Positions 26,338 to 34,466 of a DNA stretch of 64,000 bases are shown here, one piece after another. How positions within the stretch are numbered: the stretch's first letter is position 1; each line of letters starts with the position of its first letter. Both the position numbers and the translations under genes were made by a program. Source of the DNA: Rhizobium anhuiense (lineage in GTDB: Bacteria; Pseudomonadota; Alphaproteobacteria; Rhizobiales; Rhizobiaceae); the NCBI RefSeq assembly GCF_003985145.1, contig NZ_ML133530.1, positions 1 through 64,000 of the forward strand, in the 5' to 3' direction. The notes under the pieces are model-generated. The model was not told the origin of the DNA. It worked only from the letters and a program-made list of their open reading frames with translations, and did not search any database.

Positions 26338-26988
26338 TCAGACTCCGGAAAGATCATAGGGCCTGGCGAGCACGATCGCCTGGCCGCTGCGGAGCGAAAA
26401 GCGAACCTTGCCTTCCGCGACGTTGGAAATGGTGCGCGACGAGCCGAAAGGCAGATGAAAATCGGCCAGCGGATAACGCGCATTCTCGATGGAAAGCCCG
26501 ATCAGCTCGCTGAACCCGGGCACGGAAAACAGGCTGCCCTTGGGAAGGTCCAGTTCGATCGTCCCGGCAATCAACGGCACGGCCTCTTCCTTGCCCGAGG
26601 TCAGCAGCACGTCGAAGCCCTCTTCCGCCAGGCTGACGGCCGACAGCAGATGCTGAAGCGCATGGTCCGAGCGTTCGCCGCCGAGCGCACCGGCCAGAAT
26701 CAGCCGCCGCGCACCGCGCGCGATCGCTTCCGACACTGCGATTTCGCCATCGGTCGCCGCCTTCGCTGCGGGATAAGGCTGTTTCGGCACATCGGGAAAT
26801 GCATCCTCGAGATCGGCGGGCGTCGAATCGAAATCGCCGACCCAGAGCTCGGGCATAATGCCGAGTGCTGCCGCATGCCGCATCCCGCCATCGGCCGCAA
26901 TGAAGCGGCTGTCGCCGATGGCATGCCGCAGGCGCTCCGTCAGGCTGAGTTCGCCGCCAAGGAGAATGGTGAAGGTGGATTGGCTCAT
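26338..26988 (-). CDS. Thiamine pyrophosphokinase
   Basis: 216 residues. Family motifs are A-A-D-G-G near residue 32, G-D-F-D-S-T near 52, K-A-A-T-D-G-E near 78 and G-A-L-G-G-E-R-S-D-H near 101. The enzyme pyrophosphorylates thiamine to thiamine diphosphate using ATP. ATG 26988 has AGGGCAG close upstream; a GTG two codons earlier is possible. It is co-transcribed with the ABC-F gene. No TPP riboswitch is seen upstream. Confidence 0.88.
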   Translation of the reverse strand: MSQSTFTILLGGELSLTERLRHAIGDSRFIAADGGMRHAAALGIMPELWVGDFDSTPADLEDAFPDVPKQPYPAAKAATDGEIAVSEAIARGARRLILAGALGGERSDHALQHLLSAVSLAEEGFDVLLTSGKEEAVPLIAGTIELDLPKGSLFSVPGFSELIGLSIENARYPLADFHLPFGSSRTISNVAEGKVRFSLRSGQAIVLARPYDLSGV

Positions 26989-27051
26989 GGGCACTGCCCT
27001 TAGCGCAAACGGGGGGTCGAGGGGAAGGGGCGCCGAACGACGTGCCTCGCC

Positions 27052-27579
27052 TCAGCCCGGCGTATCCTTGTCGCGCGACAGGAAGACCGCCTCGTAACCG
27101 CCGATGAAACGCTCGAAAAGTATCGCGAAGCGATCGATATCTTCCTGCGGCCAGTCGGCGACGATCTCGGAGATGATCGCGAGCTTCTGCGCGACGATCT
27201 CGGCAAGCAGAGCCTGGCCGACCTCGGTCATGACGACAACGATCCGCCGCGCGTCGGCCTGCGAGGCCTCGCGGCGCAGGACGTTGCGCCCGACCATGTC
27301 GGCCACCACGCGGCTTGCCCGTGACGGATCGATGCGCAGCATCTCCGCGATCATGCCGACCGTGACCTCGCCGGCAGGCTGCGCCCTCCGCACGGCATCG
27401 AGCACATCGAGATGCGAAAGTTCAAGGCCCGGTGCGGCACTCTGGATCGCCAGCCGACCGATCAGCCGCCGACCGGTCATCAATCGCATGCGCGCCATGC
27501 TGCGGCCGATACGAGGCACGTTTTCCTCATTCGGCGTGGCGGATTGCGCGGAAATGGTCTTGGTCAGCACGTCACTCAT
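27052..27579 (-). CDS. MarR-family regulator divergent from an efflux pump
   Basis: 175 residues with a central winged helix (V-G-M-I-A-E-M-L-R-I-D-P-S-R-A-S-R-V-V, then the wing S-Q-A-D-A-R-R). MarR proteins are dimeric repressors released by small phenolic or drug ligands. It is divergent from the DHA2 transporter gene with 116 bp between the starts, which contain an inverted repeat, so it very likely represses the pump and itself. Confidence 0.88.
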   Translation of the reverse strand: MSDVLTKTISAQSATPNEENVPRIGRSMARMRLMTGRRLIGRLAIQSAAPGLELSHLDVLDAVRRAQPAGEVTVGMIAEMLRIDPSRASRVVADMVGRNVLRREASQADARRIVVVMTEVGQALLAEIVAQKLAIISEIVADWPQEDIDRFAILFERFIGGYEAVFLSRDKDTPG

Positions 27580-27631
27580 GACGAGACCATAACAGAGCCG
27601 ATGCGGAATTTGAACATGCTGATGTCAATAA

Positions 27632-27667
27632 TGTGCTGTTGACAATTATATGCTGTTAGCACATAAA
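27632..27667 (+). promoter_or_regulatory. Promoter and candidate MarR operator of the DHA2 pump
   Basis: TTGACA at 27639-27644 and CATAAA at 27662-27667 are spaced 17 bp, a good sigma-70 arrangement. They overlap an inverted repeat TGTGCT (27632-27637) / AGCACA (27658-27663) and a direct TGCTGTT repeat, the expected place for a repressor. Confidence 0.6.
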
Positions 27668-27695
27668 AGCTCATCAAACCCGGAATGACGCTCCC

Positions 27696-29234
27696 ATGGA
27701 CATGCAATTCGTGCCTGCGCCGCTCGTGACCGATCCTCGTCGCCGGCTTATCCTGTTCTTCTTCCTGATGACGGCCATGTTCATGGCGACGCTGGATAAT
27801 CAGATCGTTTCCACGGCGCTGCCGACGATCGTCGGCGAATTCGGCCATCTCGAGCGCTTCGGCTGGATCGGTTCGGCCTATCTCCTGTCGCTGAGCGCCG
27901 TCATGCCGCTTTACGGCAAGCTCGGCGATCTCTTCGGCCGCAAATATGTGATGATGACGGCGATCACGATCTTCACCGTCGGCTCAGCGGTCTGCGGCCT
28001 TGCGGTCTCGATGGACACGCTGATCGCCGCCCGTGTGCTGCAGGGCCTTGGCGGCGGCGGCATCATGGTGTCGATCTTCGCCGTCAACGCCGATCTGTTC
28101 GAGCCGCGCGAGCGGGCGCGCTATCAAAGCTATTCCAGCCTCGTGCTGATGGCATCTGGTGCGATCGGCCCGGTGCTCGGCGGTACGATGAGCGATCTCT
28201 TCGGCTGGCGCTCGATCTTCCTCGTCAATGTGCCGATCGGCTTCATCGTACTTGCCGGCCTTGCTTTCATGTTGCCGTACCGAAAACCGCATCGCCGACC
28301 GAAGATCGACTATGCAGGTGCACTTCTGCTTGCCATGACGACGACAAGCATCGTGCTTGCCACCGACAGCAGCGAACTGTTCGGCGCATTGATCTCACCC
28401 CAGAGCGTCGGCATCGTCGCCTTCGGTGTGATCTGTGCCGTCATCTGGGTTTTCACGGAGCGCCGCGCGCCGGAGCCGATCGTTCCCCTGCAGCTCTTTC
28501 GCAATTCGACCTTCAGCCTGCTCCTGGTGATCTCGATCATGGGCGGCGCCATCGCCATCGGCATGGTCAATTATCTCGCCCTCTTCCTGCAGACCACCAC
28601 AGGCCTTTCACCGTCCGCCGCCGGCCTGCTCTTCATCCTCCTGACCGGCGGCCTCGTCTGCGGATCGTTGACGGCAGGCCGCATCATCTCGAGGACGGGG
28701 CGCTACAAGCCCTTCGCCATCGCAAGCCTCACCTGCAGCGCCACCGCCTTTGCGCTATTGTCGCAGGTCCATGCGGGAACGCCGATCGCCTTCATCGGCG
28801 CGATCATGATGCTGCACGGTATCGGCATCGGCCTTGCCCAGCAGGTTCCCATCATCGGCGTGCAGAATGCAGCACCGGCCCGCGACGTCGGTGCGGCCAC
28901 CGGCTCGGTGACGCTGTCGCGCATGGGAGGCGCTTCGATCGCCATCTCGATCTACGGCGCGATCATTGCCTCTGGGCTCGGCACGGTCGGCATTTCCATT
29001 CCCGGCGTCACCGATATCGAGCAACTGACGCCAAAGATGATGGCTGCCCTTCCCGAGCCAAGCCGCCAGGCCGTGGCCGATATCTATGCTGCCGCTTTCT
29101 CGCCGCTCTTCATGACCTCCTGCGCCATTGCGCTGATCGGCCTTGTGGCTGCCATCATGCTGAAGCCAGTGCAATTGCCCCGCGCCGGCGAGACGGAGAA
29201 GCCGCAAGCGGCGACGGCGGAAGCTGCCGAATAG
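27696..29234 (+). CDS. DHA2-family multidrug MFS transporter
   Basis: 512 residues with about 14 hydrophobic segments, the DHA2 (EmrB/QacA) layout. Hallmarks are the N-terminal D-N-Q-I-V-S-T-A-L-P-T-I motif C-like start, the motif A loop G-K-L-G-D-L-F-G-R-K, and R-V-L-Q-G-L-G-G-G-G. It is a proton-driven exporter in the inner membrane. ATG 27696 follows a weak ribosome binding site; an ATG two codons on is an alternative. No membrane-fusion partner gene is adjacent, so it may act alone. Confidence 0.9.
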   Translation: MDMQFVPAPLVTDPRRRLILFFFLMTAMFMATLDNQIVSTALPTIVGEFGHLERFGWIGSAYLLSLSAVMPLYGKLGDLFGRKYVMMTAITIFTVGSAVCGLAVSMDTLIAARVLQGLGGGGIMVSIFAVNADLFEPRERARYQSYSSLVLMASGAIGPVLGGTMSDLFGWRSIFLVNVPIGFIVLAGLAFMLPYRKPHRRPKIDYAGALLLAMTTTSIVLATDSSELFGALISPQSVGIVAFGVICAVIWVFTERRAPEPIVPLQLFRNSTFSLLLVISIMGGAIAIGMVNYLALFLQTTTGLSPSAAGLLFILLTGGLVCGSLTAGRIISRTGRYKPFAIASLTCSATAFALLSQVHAGTPIAFIGAIMMLHGIGIGLAQQVPIIGVQNAAPARDVGAATGSVTLSRMGGASIAISIYGAIIASGLGTVGISIPGVTDIEQLTPKMMAALPEPSRQAVADIYAAAFSPLFMTSCAIALIGLVAAIMLKPVQLPRAGETEKPQAATAEAAE

Positions 29235-29431
29235 TCGAATCGCCCCGCGGAAATGCCTCACCAAGAGGCGCTCCCTCACAAAGAACATATTTCTGGTTGC
29301 GCTTTTCGCGCATGGCTGTCGCGGCCGCGCCGGTTAATTCAATCGGCCCGTTCTTTTTCCGCGCCGTTGACGAATCTCCCCTCTGTGACGGAACTTTCGC
29401 CATAATTTCATCCGAGCGAAGGGAGGCCTCA
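29235..29431. other. Gene-free region after the DHA2 pump
   Basis: About 197 bp between the pump stop and the small Cys-rich frame. I see no strong terminator, repeat or RNA gene. It probably contains the promoter for the M48 peptidase transcript. Confidence 0.4.
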
Positions 29432-29593
29432 ATGCCCGAGGCTTGCCAAAATGCAACGGCGCCACATTTAAACAGAGTCTCGCTATGCAACCGATGCGTA
29501 AATCAGCTACAGCAAGGACTTGTATCGGCCGATTGTGCAGCGCGAGATCAGGGGTGCGCACCTGTTGAATTCCCCTTGCCACGGTCGGTTTGA
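29432..29593 (+). CDS. Possible small Cys-rich protein or leader peptide
   Basis: 53 codons starting at ATG 29432 after a strong Shine-Dalgarno (AAGGGAGG, 5-base spacing). The product has five Cys residues, including C-N-R-C at 19-22, and no membrane segment. It ends 28 bp before the M48 peptidase start. The sequence matches no family I know. It could be a translated leader peptide or a chance open frame; the ribosome binding site is the main support. Confidence 0.3.
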   Translation: MPEACQNATAPHLNRVSLCNRCVNQLQQGLVSADCAARDQGCAPVEFPLPRSV

Positions 29594-29621
29594 ATCTGCG
29601 GCAAACCGGCAAAACAGCGAC

Positions 29622-31166
29622 ATGATGCGGAGAAACAGACTGGACAGCTTGACGACGTGGAAATCGCCCGCGCTTTCCAGTGATGCCATCTCCACGCCGC
29701 GGCGCTTCCCGCGTCGCCTAATGCTGCTTTCAGCCCTCGCAATGGCGCTGAATGGCTGTCAATCGCTGATTGACCAATCCTATCAGCCGAGTGTTTCGCC
29801 TTCTTCCAATCCGCAGATCGTCGACGAGGTGCAGAAGAACGACCCGCGCGCGGCGATGGGCGCCCGTGAGCATCCGCGCATCGTGGCAAGCTACGGCGGC
29901 GAATACAAGGATGCCAAGACCGAACGCCTCGTTGCCCGCATCGCCGGCGCGCTGACGGCGGTGTCGGAAAATCCGAGCCAGTCCTACCGCATCACCATCC
30001 TGAATTCGCCGGCGATCAACGCCTTTGCGCTGCCGGGCGGTTATCTCTATGTCACCCGCGGCCTGCTCGCCCTTGCCAACGACGCCTCGGAAGTCGCCGC
30101 CGTGCTGTCGCACGAGATGGGCCATGTGACGGCGAACCACGGCATCGAGCGGCAGAAGCGCGAAGAGGCTGAGGTCATCGCCAGCCGCGTCGTCGCCGAG
30201 GTGCTTTCCAGCGACATCGCAGGCAAGCAGGCGCTGGCCCGCGGCAAGCTGCGGCTCGCCGCCTTCTCCCGCCAGCAGGAGCTGCAAGCCGATGTCATCG
30301 GCGTGCGCATGCTCGGCGAAGCCGGCTACGATCCCTATGCCGCAGCCCGTTTCCTCGATTCGATGGCGGCATACAGCCGCTTCATGTCGGTCGATCCCGA
30401 AGCCGACCAGAGCCTCGACTTCCTGTCGAGCCACCCGAACTCCGCCCAGCGCATCGAGCTTGCCCGCACCCACGCCCGCGCTTTCGGCCAGGAAGGTTCC
30501 GTCGGCGACAAGGGCCGCGATTATTATCTCGATGGCATAGATGGACTGCTCTACGGCGATAGCCCGGAGGAAGGCTATGTGCGCGGCCAGACCTTCCTGC
30601 ATGGCGGTCTCGGGATCCGCTTCGACGTGCCACCGGATTTCCACATCGACAACAAGGTCGAAGCCGTGATGGCCACCGGCCCGAACGACATCGCCGTCCG
30701 CTTCGACGGCGTCGCCGACAATCAGAACCAGAGCCTCACCAACTATATCTCCAGCGGCTGGGTGACCGGTCTCGACCCCTCGACCATCCAGCCGATCACC
30801 ATCAACGGCATGGAAGCAGCCACCGCGCGCGCAAGCGCCGACCGCTGGGATTTCGATGTCACCGTGATCCGCAACAATTCGCAAATCTTCCGCTTCCTGA
30901 CCGCCGTGCCGAAAGGCAGTGACGCCCTTGAGCCGACGGCCAATGTCCTGCGTGCGAGTTTCCGGCGTATGACGCCGGCAGAGGCAGCCTCGCTGAAGCC
31001 GCTGCGCATCCGCGTCGTCACCGTCCGGCCGGGGGAGAACATCTCGACGCTCGCCGCCCGCATGATGGGCACCGACCGCAAGCTCGATCTCTTCAAGCTC
31101 ATCAACGCCCTGCCCACGGGCGCAGCCGTTTCACCGGGCGACCGCGTCAAGATCATCGCCGAATAA
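29622..31166 (+). CDS. M48-family metallopeptidase lipoprotein (BepA-like)
   Basis: 514 residues. A signal sequence ends in A-L-N-G-C (Cys46), a likely lipobox. The zinc-protease motif H-E-M-G-H is at 164-168, and the third ligand Glu is in the following R-Q-Q-E-L-Q-A-D region. A C-terminal part near V-R-P-G-E-N-I-S-T-L-A resembles a LysM-like segment. Such proteases handle envelope quality control of outer-membrane proteins. The ATG at 29622 is one of two adjacent ATGs; an earlier ATG at 29520 would bury the signal peptide. Confidence 0.85.
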   Translation: MMRRNRLDSLTTWKSPALSSDAISTPRRFPRRLMLLSALAMALNGCQSLIDQSYQPSVSPSSNPQIVDEVQKNDPRAAMGAREHPRIVASYGGEYKDAKTERLVARIAGALTAVSENPSQSYRITILNSPAINAFALPGGYLYVTRGLLALANDASEVAAVLSHEMGHVTANHGIERQKREEAEVIASRVVAEVLSSDIAGKQALARGKLRLAAFSRQQELQADVIGVRMLGEAGYDPYAAARFLDSMAAYSRFMSVDPEADQSLDFLSSHPNSAQRIELARTHARAFGQEGSVGDKGRDYYLDGIDGLLYGDSPEEGYVRGQTFLHGGLGIRFDVPPDFHIDNKVEAVMATGPNDIAVRFDGVADNQNQSLTNYISSGWVTGLDPSTIQPITINGMEAATARASADRWDFDVTVIRNNSQIFRFLTAVPKGSDALEPTANVLRASFRRMTPAEAASLKPLRIRVVTVRPGENISTLAARMMGTDRKLDLFKLINALPTGAAVSPGDRVKIIAE

Positions 31167-31170
31167 AAGA

Positions 31171-31190
31171 GGCCCGGCTTACGCCGGGCC
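31171..31190. terminator. GC-rich hairpin between converging M48 peptidase and rpoH genes
   Basis: GGCCCGGC and GCCGGGCC with a TTAC loop. On the plus strand it lacks a T-run; on the minus strand it is followed by TCTTTTATTC, so it may serve both directions, better for rpoH. Confidence 0.65.
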
Positions 31191-31212
31191 AGTCTGTGCT
31201 GCTGGAGGGGAC

Positions 31213-31317
31213 AAAGCATGTCGCGCAAAACTGTGCAGCGGTTTTACGATAACGACATGCGTAAAACAAAGACCTGAAGCGCGAGGAGCGAATCTGAAGG
31301 ATCGCGACGCGCTTTGG
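31213..31317 (+). repeat. RIME-like ~108-bp mosaic palindromic element, copy 2
   Basis: It has the same two-palindrome structure as 48945-49050: AAAGCATGTCGCGCAAAA...CGACATGCG, then GAAGCGCGAGGAGC...CGCGACGCGCTTT. It ends 2 bp before the rpoH stop codon. Confidence 0.72.
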
Positions 31318-31319
31318 GT

Positions 31320-32183
31320 TCAAGCATAGGCGGCCATATGCGGATCGGCGCTGACGAGCGCGCTGCGAAGCTTCTCCATCGCCCGGCTTTCGATCTGACG
31401 CACGCGTTCCTTGGAAATGCCGAGGTCGGCGCCGAGTTCTTCGAGCGTGGCTCCGTCCTCCGCCAGACGCCGGGCACTGATGATCTTCATCTCGCGTTCG
31501 TTGAGATGTTTCAGCGCCGAGGCGAGCCAGACGCGGCGGCGCTCGCCGTCGATCATGTTGGAAACCTGCTCATCCGGCAGGGGATCGTCACTGACGAGGA
31601 AATCCATCTTCTCCGCACTCTCGGCATCGCCGGAAACCGAAGGCGCCTGCAGCGAGGCATCGTTGCCAGAAAGCCTGGCATCCATGGTCTGTACATCGGC
31701 GAGGCTGACCCCGAGGGCAGCGGCGATTTCCTGGTGAATGGATTGCAGCGTCAGCTGCGTGTCACCCTTGGCGAGCTTGGCGCGCAGGCGACGCAGATTG
31801 AAGAACAGCGCCTTCTGCGCCGAACTCGTGCCGCCGCGCACGATCGACCAGTTGCGCAGGATATAATCCTGGATCGAAGCCCTGATCCACCAGCTTGCAT
31901 AGGTCGAAAAGCGCACGTCGCGTTCCGGTTCGAAGCGGGCGGCGGCCTCCAGCAGCCCGACATAGCCCTCCTGCACGAGATCGCTCATCGGCAGGCCGAA
32001 GTTGCGGAACTTGCCGGCCATAGAGATGACCAGGCGCATATGGGCCATGGCGATCTGGTTGCGGGCACCGCGATCGTCGTGATCCTTCCAACGAGTGGCA
32101 AGATCGTGCTCTTCCTGACGGGCGAGATAGGGGGCGGCCATCGCGATTTTGATCATGCGCCGATCTGCAGACATGTTCTTCAT
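31320..32183 (-). CDS. rpoH2: RpoH-type (RpoH2) heat-shock/stress sigma factor
   Basis: 287 residues. Region 2 contains D-L-V-Q-E-G-Y-V-G-L and F-S-T-Y-A-S-W-W-I-R, and the RpoH box is Q-K-A-L-F-F-N-L-R-R-L-R. Region 4 has the helix-turn-helix T-L-E-E-L-G-A-D-L-G-I-S-K-E-R-V-R-Q-I-E. Rhizobia carry two RpoH paralogues; the RpoH2 label rests on resemblance and is less sure than the family. ATG 32183 follows CAGGAGATCGAA, an excellent ribosome binding site, and was chosen over an upstream ATG. Confidence 0.85.
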   Translation of the reverse strand: MKNMSADRRMIKIAMAAPYLARQEEHDLATRWKDHDDRGARNQIAMAHMRLVISMAGKFRNFGLPMSDLVQEGYVGLLEAAARFEPERDVRFSTYASWWIRASIQDYILRNWSIVRGGTSSAQKALFFNLRRLRAKLAKGDTQLTLQSIHQEIAAALGVSLADVQTMDARLSGNDASLQAPSVSGDAESAEKMDFLVSDDPLPDEQVSNMIDGERRRVWLASALKHLNEREMKIISARRLAEDGATLEELGADLGISKERVRQIESRAMEKLRSALVSADPHMAAYA

Positions 32184-32561
32184 TTCGATCTCCTGAAACA
32201 GGCCTCTCGCCCTAAAATGAACAATAAAACGCACCTTCCGGAACATCGCTGTTCCAGACTGAATGGGGTTCTGAATGCATAAAGGCCCCGCCCCTGGACT
32301 TTTCAGGGGGAGGCCCTATTTCTCATCATGTGCCGCTAAGACGGCCGGGCTGGACCTGTTTCTTCACGTTGCCGGATGGGCAATATTGAAAAGGCATGAT
32401 CCGCTCCTCATCGAACATTGACGGAATAGCAGTTCGCCCGTCGAGGCCATTGCCCGCGAGCAGTCCGCAATTACGTGTGTTAAACGCGGCAGTCGGGAAA
32501 AAGTTCCAATAAAAAAACCCGGCGCGAAGGCCGGGTTTTTTGACAGGAAAACAGGCTCGCC
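32184..32561. promoter_or_regulatory. rpoH leader region with palindrome and hairpin
   Basis: 378 bp without a gene. It has a perfect inverted repeat GGAACATCGCTGTTCC at 32240-32255 and a strong GC-rich hairpin at 32284-32315 (CCCCTG/CAGGGG stem, GGCC/GGCC outer pairing). Both lie in the rpoH 5' side and could be regulatory. The carD terminator is at its right end. Confidence 0.45.
32511..32541. terminator. Bidirectional intrinsic terminator after carD
   Basis: CCCGGC and GCCGGG with a 6-base loop, flanked by a run of A on the left and T on the right, so it works on either strand. It lies 20 bp beyond the carD stop. Confidence 0.9.
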
Positions 32562-33134
32562 TTATGCGGCTTCGTCCTGCGAATCGTCTTCTTCGATTGC
32601 CTTTCCGCGCTTCGGACCCTTGTTGAGATTGGTCTCGACGAGACGGACGGCTTCGGTTTCCGACATCTTGTTGACGGCGGCGATTTCGCGCGCCATGCGA
32701 TCGAGCGCAGCCTCATAAAGCTGACGCTCGGAATAGGACTGTTCGGGCTGGTTCTCGGCACGATAGAGATCACGCACGACCTCAGCGATGGAAATCAGGT
32801 CGCCGGAATTGATCTTGGCATCATATTCCTGGGCGCGACGGGACCACATGGTGCGCTTGACGCGCGCCTTGCCCTGCACGACCTTCAAAGCACGCTCGAC
32901 GAAATCCGTTTCCGAAAGCTTGCGCATACCGATGCTCATGGCCTTCGCGACCGGAACCTTCAGACGCATCTTGTCCTTCTCGAAATCGATAACGAAAAGT
33001 TCGAGCTTCATGCCGGCAACTTCTTGCTCTTCGATAGCGGTGATGGTACCGACGCCATGAGCGGGGTAGACGATCGATTCACCGGTCTTGAAGCCGTGAC
33101 GTGCTGTAGAAGGCTTTTTCTGCTGAGTCGTCAT
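32562..33134 (-). CDS. carD: CarD/CdnL-family RNA polymerase-binding regulator
   Basis: 190 residues. The N-terminal RNAP-interaction domain (Tudor-like) starts with Y-P-A-H-G-V-G and contains V-P-V-A-K-A; the C-terminal helical DNA-binding domain includes R-R-A-Q-E-Y. CdnL/CarD proteins stabilise open promoter complexes at rRNA and housekeeping genes. The ATG at 33134 begins M-T-T-Q-Q-K-K-P-S; an ATG nine codons earlier is possible. The C-terminus is acidic. It appears to be transcribed alone with its own terminator. Confidence 0.9.
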   Translation of the reverse strand: MTTQQKKPSTARHGFKTGESIVYPAHGVGTITAIEEQEVAGMKLELFVIDFEKDKMRLKVPVAKAMSIGMRKLSETDFVERALKVVQGKARVKRTMWSRRAQEYDAKINSGDLISIAEVVRDLYRAENQPEQSYSERQLYEAALDRMAREIAAVNKMSETEAVRLVETNLNKGPKRGKAIEEDDSQDEAA

Positions 33135-33527
33135 TCTATTCAAAAACTCCCTGTTACGCATCCGGCGGCGGCCGGAGCCGGGTCAGTCAGGCCCGGGTGA
33201 GACGGTAGTATCCGTCGGGTGACTTCACTCTGGTCCTATCGGGCAAAAGCAAAGACTTTTTGCGCACGATCTTGGGACCCGGCGCTCAAAGCGTTGATAT
33301 GTCACGGAAACCGCGTACGGATTTGTTTTGCTTTCGTGATGGTTTTGGGCATGCGTCATGCCACAAATGGAACAGTAGACGAAACCTATCATAAAAATAT
33401 GAGGAAATCAATAATTTGCTTCGCTTGAGTCATGCGGGCAACACATGTCACCCATATGCCTCACGCAGCTTTTAAAACGTTTCGCCCCGCAGCCGCCCGA
33501 ATTCGGAGGCCGAATGTGGGCGCTGTC
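33135..33527. other. Intergenic region between fdxA and carD
   Basis: 393 bp with no supported gene. It is AT-rich near 33360-33420 and should contain the carD promoter. I see no hairpin terminator for fdxA and no repeat. Confidence 0.4.
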
Positions 33528-33866
33528 TCAATCGCCGGAACCGGGCTTCTCGGAGAAATACTTCTCGAATTTTCCGGTCTCGCCATCCATTTCCTTGGCC
33601 TCAGGCAACGGCTCCTTCTTGACCGTGATATTCGGCCAGATCGTCGCATATTCGGTATTGATCTTCAGCCATTTGTCGAGACCCGGCTCGGTATCGGGCT
33701 TGATCGCCTCGGCGGGACATTCGGGTTCGCAGACGCCGCAATCGATGCATTCGTCGGGATGAATGACGAGAAAGTTCTCGCCCTCATAGAAGCAGTCGAC
33801 AGGGCAGACTTCCACGCAATCGGTGTATTTGCACTTGATGCAATTGTCGGTCACGACATAGGTCAT
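33528..33866 (-). CDS. fdxA: 7Fe ferredoxin FdxA
   Basis: 112 residues. Cys9, Cys12, Cys17, Cys21 and Cys25 in the first motif and Cys40, Cys43, Cys46 and Cys50 in C-I-D-C-G-V-C-E-P-E-C supply one [3Fe-4S] and one [4Fe-4S] cluster, the FdxA type. It acts as a cytoplasmic electron carrier; the partner is unknown. ATG 33866 has TGGAG 6 bases upstream; longer readings to 33968 are not conserved. It sits downstream of the S4 and helicase genes on the same strand. Confidence 0.93.
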   Translation of the reverse strand: MTYVVTDNCIKCKYTDCVEVCPVDCFYEGENFLVIHPDECIDCGVCEPECPAEAIKPDTEPGLDKWLKINTEYATIWPNITVKKEPLPEAKEMDGETGKFEKYFSEKPGSGD

Positions 33867-34059
33867 GAAGAACTCCAGGATTTCCATGCGGTGGGGCCGG
33901 GCAACCTGGAACGTCGCGCCTATCCCCGTGCCGGAGGAAAAGCGTGGGCAGGCTTGGGCGGCAAGCACGCTTCCGGCAGGTTGACAGTGACCTATCGGCT
34001 TTGGCGCCGGATTTCAAGGATAAACGATCTGCAAAAGCCGCCAGCGCAGACAGAGTTTT

Positions 34060-34464
34060 CTAATCCTCGTCCGACATCAGCCTGTCGATTGCACGTCTTT
34101 CCTTTTTGGTCGGACGGCCGGTACCGGTCGCCCGGATCGCCTGTTCGTAGGGCGTGAGACGTTTTGCCTCATCAGGCGGCGGCGATTGGTCGTCATACAG
34201 CAGGCGCGCCTCCTCGTAAGGTCCCCGCCGCTCACCGGCGAGGCGCACCACGAGAACGACGTCGCGCCGTTCCAGCGTCATCTCGATACGGTCACCCGGC
34301 TTGACCATCTGGCTCGGATGGCTGCAGCGTTCGCCGTTGATGCGCACATGGCCGGATTGGATTTGGCTCTGCGCCAATGAACGCGACTTCACCATGCGCG
34401 CGAAGAACAGCCACTTGTCGATGCGCTGGCGCGAACCGCTTGTCGGCTGTGTCTCCGCGCTCAT
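34060..34464 (-). CDS. S4-domain RNA-binding protein (Hsp15-like)
   Basis: 134 residues. The S4 fold starts at R-I-D-K-W-L-F-F-A-R-M-V-K-S-R and includes G-H-V-R-I-N-G. The C-terminal tail is rich in basic and Pro residues and has R-P-T-K-K-E-R-R. Hsp15-type proteins bind 50S subunits carrying stalled nascent chains. It starts 2 bp after the helicase stop, so the two are co-transcribed, both pointing to RNA metabolism. Confidence 0.87.
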   Translation of the reverse strand: MSAETQPTSGSRQRIDKWLFFARMVKSRSLAQSQIQSGHVRINGERCSHPSQMVKPGDRIEMTLERRDVVLVVRLAGERRGPYEEARLLYDDQSPPPDEAKRLTPYEQAIRATGTGRPTKKERRAIDRLMSDED

Positions 34465-34466
34465 GA

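Noticed and set aside
32184..32290. EcfG-type promoter for rpoH2
   Set aside because: A GGAAC and a CGTT are present on the minus strand but 19 bp apart, outside the 16-17 bp spacing.
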